Of a stretch of 64,000 bases of DNA, positions 49,414 through 58,045 are shown piece by piece (position 1 is the stretch's first letter; each line of letters opens with the position of its first letter). The notes beneath the pieces were generated by a model, which saw nothing but the letters and a program-made list of their open reading frames with translations, did no database searches and had not been told where the DNA came from. The position numbers and the translations under genes are program-made. Where the stretch lies: the NCBI GenBank assembly GCA_017630215.1, contig JAGBVR010000002.1:89615-153614 (forward strand), read 5' to 3'. The stretch comes from Bacteroidales bacterium. Lineage in GTDB: Bacteria > Bacteroidota > Bacteroidia > Bacteroidales > UBA932.

Positions 49414-51654
49414 TTATTCCTTAACAATAAATTTTCCCTCAAGTTCTGCCTCACAGCTCTCACCTACCCAAAGGCCGAATTCACCCGGTTCCTGAGCGAA
49501 TTTCATATCCTCACGGCAGAAAGCCATATCAGCAGCTGTGATGGTAAACAGAACCTCGGCAGAAGCACCTGGCTCAAGGCTGACCCTTTCAAATCCCTTG
49601 AGTTCGCGCACCGGACGGGTAGTCGATGCAACCTTGTCCCTGATATAAAGCTGGGCTACAGTAGTTCCCGGAACCTCTCCGACATTGGTCACACGAACCT
49701 TCACGCGCACATCCTCGCCCATTGCCACTTCAGGATCAAGCACCTGGAGATCGGTAAACGAGAACTGAGTGTAGCTGAGTCCGTATCCGAACGGATAGAG
49801 CGGAGAGTTAGGAGTGAAGAGGTAACATGTCTGGTAGTTCTTCTTCGCCTTATGGCTCTGGGTATAATCCATTTCCTTGGTAAGCGGACGGCCGGTGCTC
49901 TTGTAATTGTACCTGATCGGAATCTGACCGTCACAGCGTGGGAATGACATTGTAAGATGTCCGGAAGGAGAATAGTCGCCGCTGAGAAGGTCAGCCAATG
50001 CATCACCTCCCGCTGTTCCCGGATGCCATACCACCAGAAGGGCATCCATCAGTTCATCCACCGACTCCAGAGCCATAGGACGGCCTGTAACAAGCAGCAC
50101 TACCACCGGCTTGCCTGTAGCCTTGACAGCAGCCAGAAGCTCTTTCTGCGCCTGCGGAAGTTCTACTGAAGTCATTGAAGACGTCTCACCGCTGTGATTT
50201 CCCGGAAGTCCGAGGGTCAATACCGCCACATCAGCAGCACGAGCAGCACGGACAGCTGCCTCCACGCCTCCGTCAATATGACTGTAAGCATCACATCCTC
50301 TTGTAAAGGTCAATGTACCTTCAGGGAAACGTGCCCTCATACCCTGCTCGATGGTCACAGTCCTCTTTGCCTCTGAAAAACCGTCCCAAGTACCGTTCAT
50401 TGCCCTTGCATCCGAAATGAAAGGACCGATCATAGCAACCTTTCCACCCTCCTTCAATGGCAATACAGAACCTTCGTTCTTCAGGAGCACCATCGACTCA
50501 CGGGCAATCTTACGAGCCAAGGCAATCGACTCAGGCTTATATGTCTCACGGGCAAATCTCTCAGCACCGCCATATCTGAACGGATCTTCGAAAAGGCCCA
50601 ATTCATATTTGACAATCAATATGTTACGACAAAGTTCATCAATAAGCTTTTCCGGGATGACACCATCCTGAACAAGCTGCTCGCCATGATTGATATAATC
50701 TCCGGAGGTCATTTCCATATCGAGATATGCCTCAAGGGCCAATCTCGCCGCATCCGCACCATCGGCAGCGACTCCGTGATTGACCATTTCATGAACGGCA
50801 TCATAGTCGGAAACCACGAAGCCGTCGAAGCCCAGTTCATCCCTCAGGACTGTCTTGAGAAGCCATTTGTTTCCTGATGCAGGGATACCGTCGAAATCAT
50901 TGAACGAAGACATCACAGTAGCAGCGCCGGCATCAATGGCCGCCTGATATACAGGAAGATAACGGTCGCGGAACATTCTTTCCGACATGTCCACGGTATT
51001 GTAATCTCTTCCGGCCTCTGGTGCTCCGTAAGCTGCAAAATGCTTTACGCATGCAAGAATGGTGGTGCTGTCAGAAAGATCATCACCCTGGTAGCCCTCA
51101 ACCATTGCCACAGAAAGCTTCGCGGCAAGATACTGATCTTCACCCGATCCTTCTGACACACGGCCCCAGCGAGGGTCTGCGGAGATATCGCACATCGGCG
51201 AGAAAGTCCATGCCAATCCCATCGCGGAAGCCTCGACAGCAGCCACTCGTGCGGACTGTTTTACAGACTCAACATCCCAGGTACAGGAAGAACCCAGATT
51301 GATCGGGAATATCACTTTGCATCCGTGGATGATATCATGAGCGAAAAGAATCGGAATTCCAAGTCTGGAACTATCGACAGCAAGACGCTGGTAGATCTCG
51401 AAATATTCCTGTTCTCTGAGGCTGAGGATGGAACCCACTTCTCCGGCTTTTATCATCGTTTCAAGGTCGTAGGAAAATCCTTCAGGCCCGGTGACGACTC
51501 CTGAACGAGGGCGAAACTGGCTCATCTGGCCAAGTTTTTCTCTAAGGGTCATTCTACCTAAAAGGTCATCAGCAAATTTCTCAGCATCTGTTTTTGGAGA
51601 AGAGCAGCCGGCAATCATAAGGACTGCGGCTGCTATTGACATAAATTTCTTCAT
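49414..51654 (-). CDS. GH3 beta-glycosidase lipoprotein
   Basis: The 746-residue family 3 glycoside hydrolase has lipobox MIAGC (Cys17). The N-terminal barrel has GIPILFAHDIIHG (99-111), the substrate-binding CVKHFAAYG (202-210) and the nucleophile Asp283 in GFVVSDYDAV. The second alpha/beta domain begins at about 385 (VLPLKEGGKVAMIGP). A C-terminal fibronectin III-like domain follows. Beta-glucosidase or beta-xylosidase activity is usual. The start is 2 bp after the GH97 stop, so the two enzymes form an operon for oligosaccharide trimming. Confidence 0.93.
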   Translation of the reverse strand: MKKFMSIAAAVLMIAGCSSPKTDAEKFADDLLGRMTLREKLGQMSQFRPRSGVVTGPEGFSYDLETMIKAGEVGSILSLREQEYFEIYQRLAVDSSRLGIPILFAHDIIHGCKVIFPINLGSSCTWDVESVKQSARVAAVEASAMGLAWTFSPMCDISADPRWGRVSEGSGEDQYLAAKLSVAMVEGYQGDDLSDSTTILACVKHFAAYGAPEAGRDYNTVDMSERMFRDRYLPVYQAAIDAGAATVMSSFNDFDGIPASGNKWLLKTVLRDELGFDGFVVSDYDAVHEMVNHGVAADGADAARLALEAYLDMEMTSGDYINHGEQLVQDGVIPEKLIDELCRNILIVKYELGLFEDPFRYGGAERFARETYKPESIALARKIARESMVLLKNEGSVLPLKEGGKVAMIGPFISDARAMNGTWDGFSEAKRTVTIEQGMRARFPEGTLTFTRGCDAYSHIDGGVEAAVRAARAADVAVLTLGLPGNHSGETSSMTSVELPQAQKELLAAVKATGKPVVVLLVTGRPMALESVDELMDALLVVWHPGTAGGDALADLLSGDYSPSGHLTMSFPRCDGQIPIRYNYKSTGRPLTKEMDYTQSHKAKKNYQTCYLFTPNSPLYPFGYGLSYTQFSFTDLQVLDPEVAMGEDVRVKVRVTNVGEVPGTTVAQLYIRDKVASTTRPVRELKGFERVSLEPGASAEVLFTITAADMAFCREDMKFAQEPGEFGLWVGESCEAELEGKFIVKE

Positions 51655-51656
51655 AT

Positions 51657-53654
51657 TTAATTGGCCGGTTTGATGACAGCGGCAAATCCGCCGCCAGGCA
51701 TCATATTGACTGTAAGCTTCTTATCTGCAGGAAGGTCGAAACTCACCTTCTTGTAATCGCAGGCAGCACGGTCGGCATTGATTCCGTCCTTGTAAAGCTC
51801 CACCTTGTAATCTCCTTCTGGAAGGAAGCTCAGGTCGAGGGCCAATTCACGCGCCGACCAGTCTGTCATTGCAGCTACATACCAGTGGGATCCGCTTCTG
51901 CGAGCCATTGCGATATATTCTCCGACCTTTCCTTCAAGTCCACGAGTCTCATCCCAGATTTCAGGAACATTTGCTATGAAGTCTGTACATTCCTTTTCCT
52001 TCATATAATTTGAAGGAGAATCGCAAAGCATATTGACAGGAGAATCAAAGATTACATACTGTGCGAGCTGACGGCAGCGTGTGCCCTGGCTCATAGCCTC
52101 GGAATTCACCGGACGGTAATTGCCACGGGTGGCATTACGCATAGCTCCCTGAGTGTAGTCCATAGGACCTGCCATCATACGGATATAAGGAACAGTGACA
52201 TCATAAGTCACCTGATCAACGGTTTCCTTAGACCACTTCATCTGCTCCAGTCCATGTACACCCTCATAATTGACTACATTAGGGAAGGTTCTGTGAAGAC
52301 CTGTCGGCTTGTATGTTCCGTGGAAATCCACCATCATCTTATACTTGGCGGCAGTCTCCGCAGCTCTGCGGTGGAAATCCACAAGAAGCTGATCGTCATG
52401 GTCCATGAAGTCGATCTTGAAGCCTTTGATTCCCATCTTTGAATAATGCTCGCACACCTTCTCCATGTCGCGGTCGAAGGCTACATAGCCGGCCCAAAGG
52501 ATAAGTCCGACATTACGTTCCTTCGCATATGCGGCAAGCTCTTCAAGGTCAATTTCAGGAATCACCTGAAAAAGATCAGCCTTAAGGTTTACTGCCCATC
52601 CCTCATCAAGAATCACATATTCGATTCCGTGCTCAGACGCGAAGTCAATATAGTATCTGTAAGTAGCATTGTTGATGCCCGCACGGAAATCCACTCCGTA
52701 AAGGTTCCAGGCATTCCACCAGTCCCATGCCACCTTGCCCGGCTTCACCCAGCTCCAGTCAGTTGCGGGATCAGCAGGAGTCGCAAGTCTGTAGACCATA
52801 TCATTGTCCGCCATCTGGACATCTTCTTCAGACACAGCTACAATTCTCCAAGGGAAATAAGTCTCACCCTCACACTCTGCGATATAATTCTTACGGCTCT
52901 GCACCAGCATCTGGAGCATATTGTGTCCGCCCTGTTTTCTTTCAGCAGGCACCTGGGCGAAACGACCTTCAAGCTTCTTGTCAGCGTCTCCATTGTAAAC
53001 ATGCATTCCCGGATAATTGAGAAGGTCAGCCTCTGTAACGATGATCTTCTTGCCCTGCGGACCGTCGATCATAATAGGAAGAAATGCCATGCGGTCCTTC
53101 TTCCATGCAGAAAGAGGAGCATACTCGTAGGTATTCTCGAATGAGTTGAAGAACTGAGAGTCAAGGGTCTGCGTATGCTGGCATACATAAGGAACCCACA
53201 TGTTCCAATCCTGCGCGAAATTGAAATTTGCAAACTCCTGCTCGATGAAATAAGTATCTTTAAGATGAGATACAAATCTATATGCCATACCATCATCGTA
53301 GGCACGGAAGATCAGGGAGAATTTCTTGAATTTCAATGTCATTTCATTGAATTCATCCTTCACTTCTGCCTTCTTGTAAAGCACTGTCGGAATGGTCTGT
53401 GAAACACTTCTGCGCGAAACTTTCCTAACAGGCTGGATGCCTCCGAAAATTTCTCCATCCGTAGTGGCCATCGAAATGACGGTCTTGTCCAGAAGAAGGT
53501 CCTCTCCATGAGTTAATGTGTAGGAAATCCCCTCTCCGGCCTCGACTTTGACCTGAAGTCTGCCATCAGGTGATTTCAATTCGTAGTTCTTGACTGCGGC
53601 AAATGCCGATGCGGCGATCAGCAGTGCCGCCAATGTGGTCATCAGTTTATGCAT
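51657..53654 (-). CDS. GH97 alpha-glycosidase
   Basis: The 665-residue family 97 enzyme has a signal peptide ending AFA. Structure: N-terminal beta-sandwich (to about 270), catalytic barrel (GKVAWDWWNAWNLYGVDF, VILDEGWAVNLKADLFQVIPEID) and C-terminal sheet domain. The segment GFKIDFMDHDDQ at about 408-420 has Asp where retaining GH97 members (alpha-galactosidase type) carry the nucleophile; the inverting SusB type instead uses Glu bases. Retaining alpha-galactosidase is therefore favoured, though not certain. Cotranscribed with GH3 (2-bp gap). Confidence 0.88.
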   Translation of the reverse strand: MHKLMTTLAALLIAASAFAAVKNYELKSPDGRLQVKVEAGEGISYTLTHGEDLLLDKTVISMATTDGEIFGGIQPVRKVSRRSVSQTIPTVLYKKAEVKDEFNEMTLKFKKFSLIFRAYDDGMAYRFVSHLKDTYFIEQEFANFNFAQDWNMWVPYVCQHTQTLDSQFFNSFENTYEYAPLSAWKKDRMAFLPIMIDGPQGKKIIVTEADLLNYPGMHVYNGDADKKLEGRFAQVPAERKQGGHNMLQMLVQSRKNYIAECEGETYFPWRIVAVSEEDVQMADNDMVYRLATPADPATDWSWVKPGKVAWDWWNAWNLYGVDFRAGINNATYRYYIDFASEHGIEYVILDEGWAVNLKADLFQVIPEIDLEELAAYAKERNVGLILWAGYVAFDRDMEKVCEHYSKMGIKGFKIDFMDHDDQLLVDFHRRAAETAAKYKMMVDFHGTYKPTGLHRTFPNVVNYEGVHGLEQMKWSKETVDQVTYDVTVPYIRMMAGPMDYTQGAMRNATRGNYRPVNSEAMSQGTRCRQLAQYVIFDSPVNMLCDSPSNYMKEKECTDFIANVPEIWDETRGLEGKVGEYIAMARRSGSHWYVAAMTDWSARELALDLSFLPEGDYKVELYKDGINADRAACDYKKVSFDLPADKKLTVNMMPGGGFAAVIKPAN

Positions 53655-53700
53655 AATTATTTTGTTTTAGATCCTTCGCTGACGCTCTGGATTACAATTA

Positions 53701-56397
53701 TCAGATTCCTAACTGTTCCTTCATCGAACGCAGCAGGTCAAAGGCCTGAAGCGGAGTCATATTGTTCAGGTCGGCGCTGTCCAGCTGATCCTTGAGGGAT
53801 GACAGGAGCGGATCCTCAAGCTGGAAGAACGAAAGCTGGAGCGATCCGTCGCTTTCGACACGGCCTTCCTTGATATTGTATGGCTTGACTGTGTTTTTCT
53901 TCCTGCGGGATCCCTCGACTTCGCCCGGAATGACACTATCATCATTCCGACCGACCGAAGGAATTGTAGAAATAGTCCTCTCACCAGCCTCCAGAGCCGC
54001 AAGAGTCTTCTCTGCCGATTCCAGCACCTGCTTCGGCATACCGGCCATACGGGCCACATGAAGACCGAAGCTGTGCGCCACGCCACCCTCCATCAGCTTG
54101 CGCAGGAAGATCACATTCTTGCCCACCTCCTTTACTGCAATATGATAGTTGCGGACGCGTCCGTATATTTCTTCCAGATCGTTAAGTTCGTGGTAATGAG
54201 TAGCGAACAATGTCTTTGCACCATCTCCATATTCGTGAATGTACTCCACTATCGCACGGGCTATCGACATTCCGTCATAAGTCGAAGTACCTCGTCCGAT
54301 CTCATCAAGAAGCACCAGAGAACGTGAAGAAAGATTGTGCAGGATCATCGAGGTCTCGAGCATCTCCACCATGAAGGTCGATTCTCCGCGAGATATATTG
54401 TCCGAAGCACCCACGCGGGTGAATATCTTGTCACAATAACCGAGGGTCGCACCAGAAGCCGGAACGAAGGAACCTACCTGTGCCATCAGCACGATCAATG
54501 CGGTCTGACGCAGAAGGGCCGATTTACCGGCCATATTGGGACCGGTCAAGATGATTACCTGCTGCTTCTCATTGTCCAGATATATGTCGTTCGGAACGAA
54601 CTCCTCGCCGGCCTGCATCATTGTCTCGATCACCGGATGACGACCCTGCTTTATATCGATAACCTTGTCGGAAGTCATCTTCGGGCGGCAGTAGCGGTTC
54701 GATATAGCCAGATCGGCAAATCCGCTCAGGACATCCAGGCGGGAGATGATGCGGCAATTCTTCTGGATCATCGAGATATTGGCCTGTATCTTTGCGACAA
54801 GCTCTGCATATATCTGAGCTTCAAGGGCATAGATTCTTTCCTCTGCACCAAGGATCTTCTGCTCGTATTCCTTAAGTTCCTCTGTGATGTAGCGTTCGGC
54901 ATTGACCAGAGTCTGCTTTCTGATCCATTCTTCAGGCACACTGTCCTTGTAGGTATTGCGGACCTCGAGATAGTAGCCGAAGACATTATTGAAACCTATC
55001 TTGAGCGAAGCGATGCCTGTGCGTTCGATTTCGCGTTGCTGCACTTCGAGAAGGTAGTCCTTTCCGTGACGGGCGATCTTTCGCAGTTCGTCCAGCTCCT
55101 CATTGACTCCGGAAGCGATGACATCGCCCTTTCCGAGCTGGGATGCCGTCTCGGGATGCATTGTCTTTCCGAGATATTCCAGAAGCTCGGCACAGTCGCC
55201 CATTCTTCCGATCATATCGTCGAGGGCCTGCACTCCTCTTCCCGCACAAAGCTTCATTATCGGTTCTGTCTGACTCAGACCACGACGTAGCTGCATCACC
55301 TCACGAGGCATGATCTTGCCTGCAGCTGCACGGGAAATGATTCTTTCCAGGTCACCGATGTCGCCTATCATTGTCTGGATGCGGGTCAGATCCTCCTGAC
55401 TATCCACGAAATGCTGAACTACGGCATATCTGTCTTCCAGCTCCTGAAGATCCATCACCGGCATTGACAGCCATGTGCGGAGCATTCGGGCTCCCATCGG
55501 GGACGAGCACTTGTCCATCACCTCCACGAGTGAGGTGCCTTCCTTTCCTGCTGTCGAGGAGAAGATCTCCAGATTGCGGAACGTGAAACGGTCCATCCAG
55601 ACGAACGAGCCCTCATCGATGCGGGAGATCGAACATATATTGCTGAGTTCCTTGTGCTGGGTCTGCTCCAGATATATCAGCAGAGCACCGGCCGAAGTGA
55701 TTCCAAGAGGAAAATTGTCGATCGCGAAACCTTTGAGCGAATCCACTCGGAGCTGCCTCTTGAGTTTCTCCACCGAGCTGTCATATACGAAGGCCCATTC
55801 TTCCAGAGTGGAAATGTAGTAATGATCGCCATATCTTTCCTTCGTTCCCTTTTCATAGCCTCTCGGTACGAGAAGTTCCTTCGGAGCGAATGAACTGAGA
55901 AGGGTGCCGATGTAGTCAAGGCTGCCTTCAGCCACCTGGAATGTACCTGTAGAGACATCCAGAAAAGCCACTCCGCATTTGTCCTTGAAGAAAGTCAGAC
56001 CGGCGATGTAATTGTGCTCCTTCTGCTCGAGAAGCTGCTCATTGAAAGCCACGCCGGGAGTGACAAGTTCGGTGATGCCTCGCTTGACTATATTCTTGGT
56101 CAGTTTCGGATCTTCAAGCTGGTCACAGACCGCCACTTTGTAGCCCGAACGCACAAGTCTCGGAAGATATGTTTCAAGGGAATGATGAGGGAATCCCGCC
56201 ATCGGAATCGCGCCCGGAGTAGCGCTGGAACGCTTTGTAAGCACGATACCGAGCACCTTGCTGGCTATCAGTGCATCATCTCCGTATGTTTCGTAAAAAT
56301 CGCCGCACCTGAACAGAAGCACTGCTTCCGGATGTTGAGCCTTCATCGCGAAGAACTGCTTCATCATAGGGGTTTCGGTCGGTTTCTTTTCTGCCAT
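53701..56397 (-). CDS. mutS: DNA mismatch repair protein MutS
   Basis: The 898-residue mismatch-recognition ATPase has the mismatch-binding N-terminal domain with KAQHPEAVLLFRCGDFYETYGDDA (Phe-X-Glu wedge seen as FYE), then connector, lever and clamp. The ATPase shows Walker A GPNMAGKS at about 619-626, followed by SFVPASGATLG and LLDEIGRGTSTYDG. In the flexible linker before the C-terminal helix, residues about 811-830 are encoded by two dispersed-repeat units in opposite orientation. The last 50 residues (dimer/MutL region) are intact. Function is sure. Confidence 0.96.
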   Translation of the reverse strand: MAEKKPTETPMMKQFFAMKAQHPEAVLLFRCGDFYETYGDDALIASKVLGIVLTKRSSATPGAIPMAGFPHHSLETYLPRLVRSGYKVAVCDQLEDPKLTKNIVKRGITELVTPGVAFNEQLLEQKEHNYIAGLTFFKDKCGVAFLDVSTGTFQVAEGSLDYIGTLLSSFAPKELLVPRGYEKGTKERYGDHYYISTLEEWAFVYDSSVEKLKRQLRVDSLKGFAIDNFPLGITSAGALLIYLEQTQHKELSNICSISRIDEGSFVWMDRFTFRNLEIFSSTAGKEGTSLVEVMDKCSSPMGARMLRTWLSMPVMDLQELEDRYAVVQHFVDSQEDLTRIQTMIGDIGDLERIISRAAAGKIMPREVMQLRRGLSQTEPIMKLCAGRGVQALDDMIGRMGDCAELLEYLGKTMHPETASQLGKGDVIASGVNEELDELRKIARHGKDYLLEVQQREIERTGIASLKIGFNNVFGYYLEVRNTYKDSVPEEWIRKQTLVNAERYITEELKEYEQKILGAEERIYALEAQIYAELVAKIQANISMIQKNCRIISRLDVLSGFADLAISNRYCRPKMTSDKVIDIKQGRHPVIETMMQAGEEFVPNDIYLDNEKQQVIILTGPNMAGKSALLRQTALIVLMAQVGSFVPASGATLGYCDKIFTRVGASDNISRGESTFMVEMLETSMILHNLSSRSLVLLDEIGRGTSTYDGMSIARAIVEYIHEYGDGAKTLFATHYHELNDLEEIYGRVRNYHIAVKEVGKNVIFLRKLMEGGVAHSFGLHVARMAGMPKQVLESAEKTLAALEAGERTISTIPSVGRNDDSVIPGEVEGSRRKKNTVKPYNIKEGRVESDGSLQLSFFQLEDPLLSSLKDQLDSADLNNMTPLQAFDLLRSMKEQLGI
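53908..53965. repeat. two head-to-head TCATTCCGAG repeat units inside mutS
   Basis: 53908-53934 is a reverse unit (ggatccctcgacttcgcccggaatgac read on +) and 53942-53965 a forward unit (tcattccgaccgaccgaagg, then aatt). Together they encode IPSVGRNDDSVIPGEVEGSR in the MutS linker without a frameshift. Confidence 0.8.
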
Positions 56398-56420
56398 TTT
56401 TTCTGAATTTTATAATCTTA

Positions 56421-56428
56421 CAAATTTA
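56421..56428 (-). promoter_or_regulatory. -7 box for mutS
   Basis: TAAATTTG on the minus strand, 23 bp before the mutS ATG at 56397. No clear -33 element. Confidence 0.4.
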
Positions 56429-56595
56429 CCGCTTTTTTTGATAAAAAGAAAGTTTTAGTAATAGGAGGAGGGTTAATCACTGATAATCAGTGGTTTATAT
56501 TACATACGTGCCGGTAGATGGGGAGCACGCAGATTAGATAATGCACTGATTGCCAAGATTTTATATTCCTCCCGTCTATGTTCGTGGATTTTGCG

Positions 56596-56603
56596 TATAT
56601 TTG
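56596..56603 (+). promoter_or_regulatory. -7 box for the glycosyltransferase gene
   Basis: TATATTTG ends 7 bp before the ATG at 56611, suggesting a leaderless or nearly leaderless mRNA. It also rules out the in-frame ATG at 56578 as start. Confidence 0.5.
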
Positions 56604-56610
56604 CACCCTT

Positions 56611-57948
56611 ATGAAAAGGGTACTGATCATATCGTATTATTGGCCGCCGACAGGGGGGTCTGGAGTGCAACGATGGGTGAAATTCGCCAAATATCTGCCG
56701 TCAGAGGGATGGCAGCCGGTGATCTACACTCCTGAGAACCCCGAACAACTTGCGGTAGATGAGTCACTCGCGGCAGAAGTGCCGGAGGCTGCCGAGGTCG
56801 TGAAGACCCGGATCATCGAGCCGTACGAGCTCTACAAGAAACTGCTGAGACGTTCGGGACACAGCAAGGAAGCTGTGGAGGTCAATCCGGTCAATGCCCA
56901 GAACAAATCTCTTCTGCAGAAAGCTGCAATGTGGGTGCGTGGCAATCTTTTCCGTCCCGATCCGCGATGCCTCTGGATCGGACCGTCGGTGAGATTCCTG
57001 AAGAAGTATCTCTCAGAACATCCGGTTGATCTGATCGTGAGCACGGGACCACCGCAGTCGATGCATATGATAGGCCTGAAACTCTCTCGCGAGACAGGGC
57101 TGCCCTGGATAGCCGATTTTCGGGATCCTTGGACGAAGATATTCTATTTCAAGCACTTGTCAATGACTCCCGCCACAGAAAGATGGCATAAGAAGATGGA
57201 GAAGATGGTGCTGGACGAGGCTTCTGCAGTGGTAGCCGTATCACCATTGGTCCAGCAGGAATTCCAGGCTATGACCGACACTCCGGTGGAGCTTATAACC
57301 AATGGCTTCGACGAATGCGATTTCCCATCAGATCCATGTACGGAAGCATACGGCGGAGCATCGAAGGAATTCACTATCACACATACCGGACTCTTCGCCG
57401 CAGACGGTAACCCGACCGTCCTCTGGGATGTGCTTGCAGAGAAATGCCAGACTGACGAAGCATTTAGGAAACTACTGAGGATCAAGCTTATAGGAAAGAC
57501 TGACGACCAGATTCTCAAAGCCCTGAAAGACAGAGGACTGGAGAGTTCGCTGATCAATATGGGCTATCAGACTCACTCCGTGGCAGTAGAGCAGCAGAGG
57601 CTGGCTTCAGTGCTCATCCTCCCTCTTAGAAAGGAACCCGAATACAGAGCAGTCCTTCCGGGAAAGCTTTTTGAATATCTGGCATCACAAAGACCGATCC
57701 TTGGCATCGGACAGCCTGACGGGGCAATGGCAATGATTGTGAAAGAGACCAGAACCGGAACCGTCATCGACTGGAACGACAAGGAAGGAATAAGTCAATA
57801 TATTGAAAAATGCTGGGAAAGGCATCTTGAAGGAAGGCTGAGCTCAGATGGAGCGGATCTTTCGCGTTTCACCCGTCGCAGCCTGACCCGTCGGATGGCC
57901 GGACTTTTTGAGAGTGTGGAGTGTGACTCCCGATCGGGTCGGAAATGA
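56611..57948 (+). CDS. family 4-type glycosyltransferase
   Basis: The 445-residue GT-B fold enzyme shows an N-terminal Rossmann start VLIISYYWPPTGGSGVQRWVKFAKYL with the Gly-rich acceptor loop, and a second domain from about 235 (FTITHTGLFAADGNPTVLWDVL). The sugar-nucleotide site is LPLRKEPEYRAVLPGKLFEYLASQRPILGIG, with an EPEYR-type variant of the usual EGxG..xLE motif. It probably adds a sugar to a surface polysaccharide or glycolipid. The Asp/Arg-rich C-terminal tail is unstructured. The gene is single, with a short gap to yfhO. Confidence 0.88.
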   Translation: MKRVLIISYYWPPTGGSGVQRWVKFAKYLPSEGWQPVIYTPENPEQLAVDESLAAEVPEAAEVVKTRIIEPYELYKKLLRRSGHSKEAVEVNPVNAQNKSLLQKAAMWVRGNLFRPDPRCLWIGPSVRFLKKYLSEHPVDLIVSTGPPQSMHMIGLKLSRETGLPWIADFRDPWTKIFYFKHLSMTPATERWHKKMEKMVLDEASAVVAVSPLVQQEFQAMTDTPVELITNGFDECDFPSDPCTEAYGGASKEFTITHTGLFAADGNPTVLWDVLAEKCQTDEAFRKLLRIKLIGKTDDQILKALKDRGLESSLINMGYQTHSVAVEQQRLASVLILPLRKEPEYRAVLPGKLFEYLASQRPILGIGQPDGAMAMIVKETRTGTVIDWNDKEGISQYIEKCWERHLEGRLSSDGADLSRFTRRSLTRRMAGLFESVECDSRSGRK

Positions 57949-58013
57949 CGTAAACCCGGGAATTAAGTCAATATAAAGCGATAGAGCAGAATAAAATTAT
58001 AAACAAATATAGT

Positions 58014-58040
58014 CATTGCCGGCTTGACCGGCAATCTTCA
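58014..58040 (+). repeat. diverged TCATTGCCGG repeat unit upstream of yfhO
   Basis: ATTGCCGG (58015-58022) pairs perfectly with CCGGCAAT (58028-58035) around CTTGA, then cttcagg and the start at 58046. It aligns with tcattccgagcttgacga at 9526; the stem bases have changed on both sides while pairing is kept. Confidence 0.75.
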
Positions 58041-58045
58041 GGAAA

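Noticed and set aside
54337-55290. Long open frame (317 codons) on the plus strand opposite mutS
   Set aside because: It is a mirror of the mutS coding strand. The composition is rich in His, Cys and Leu with no domain, and mutS is plainly the real gene.
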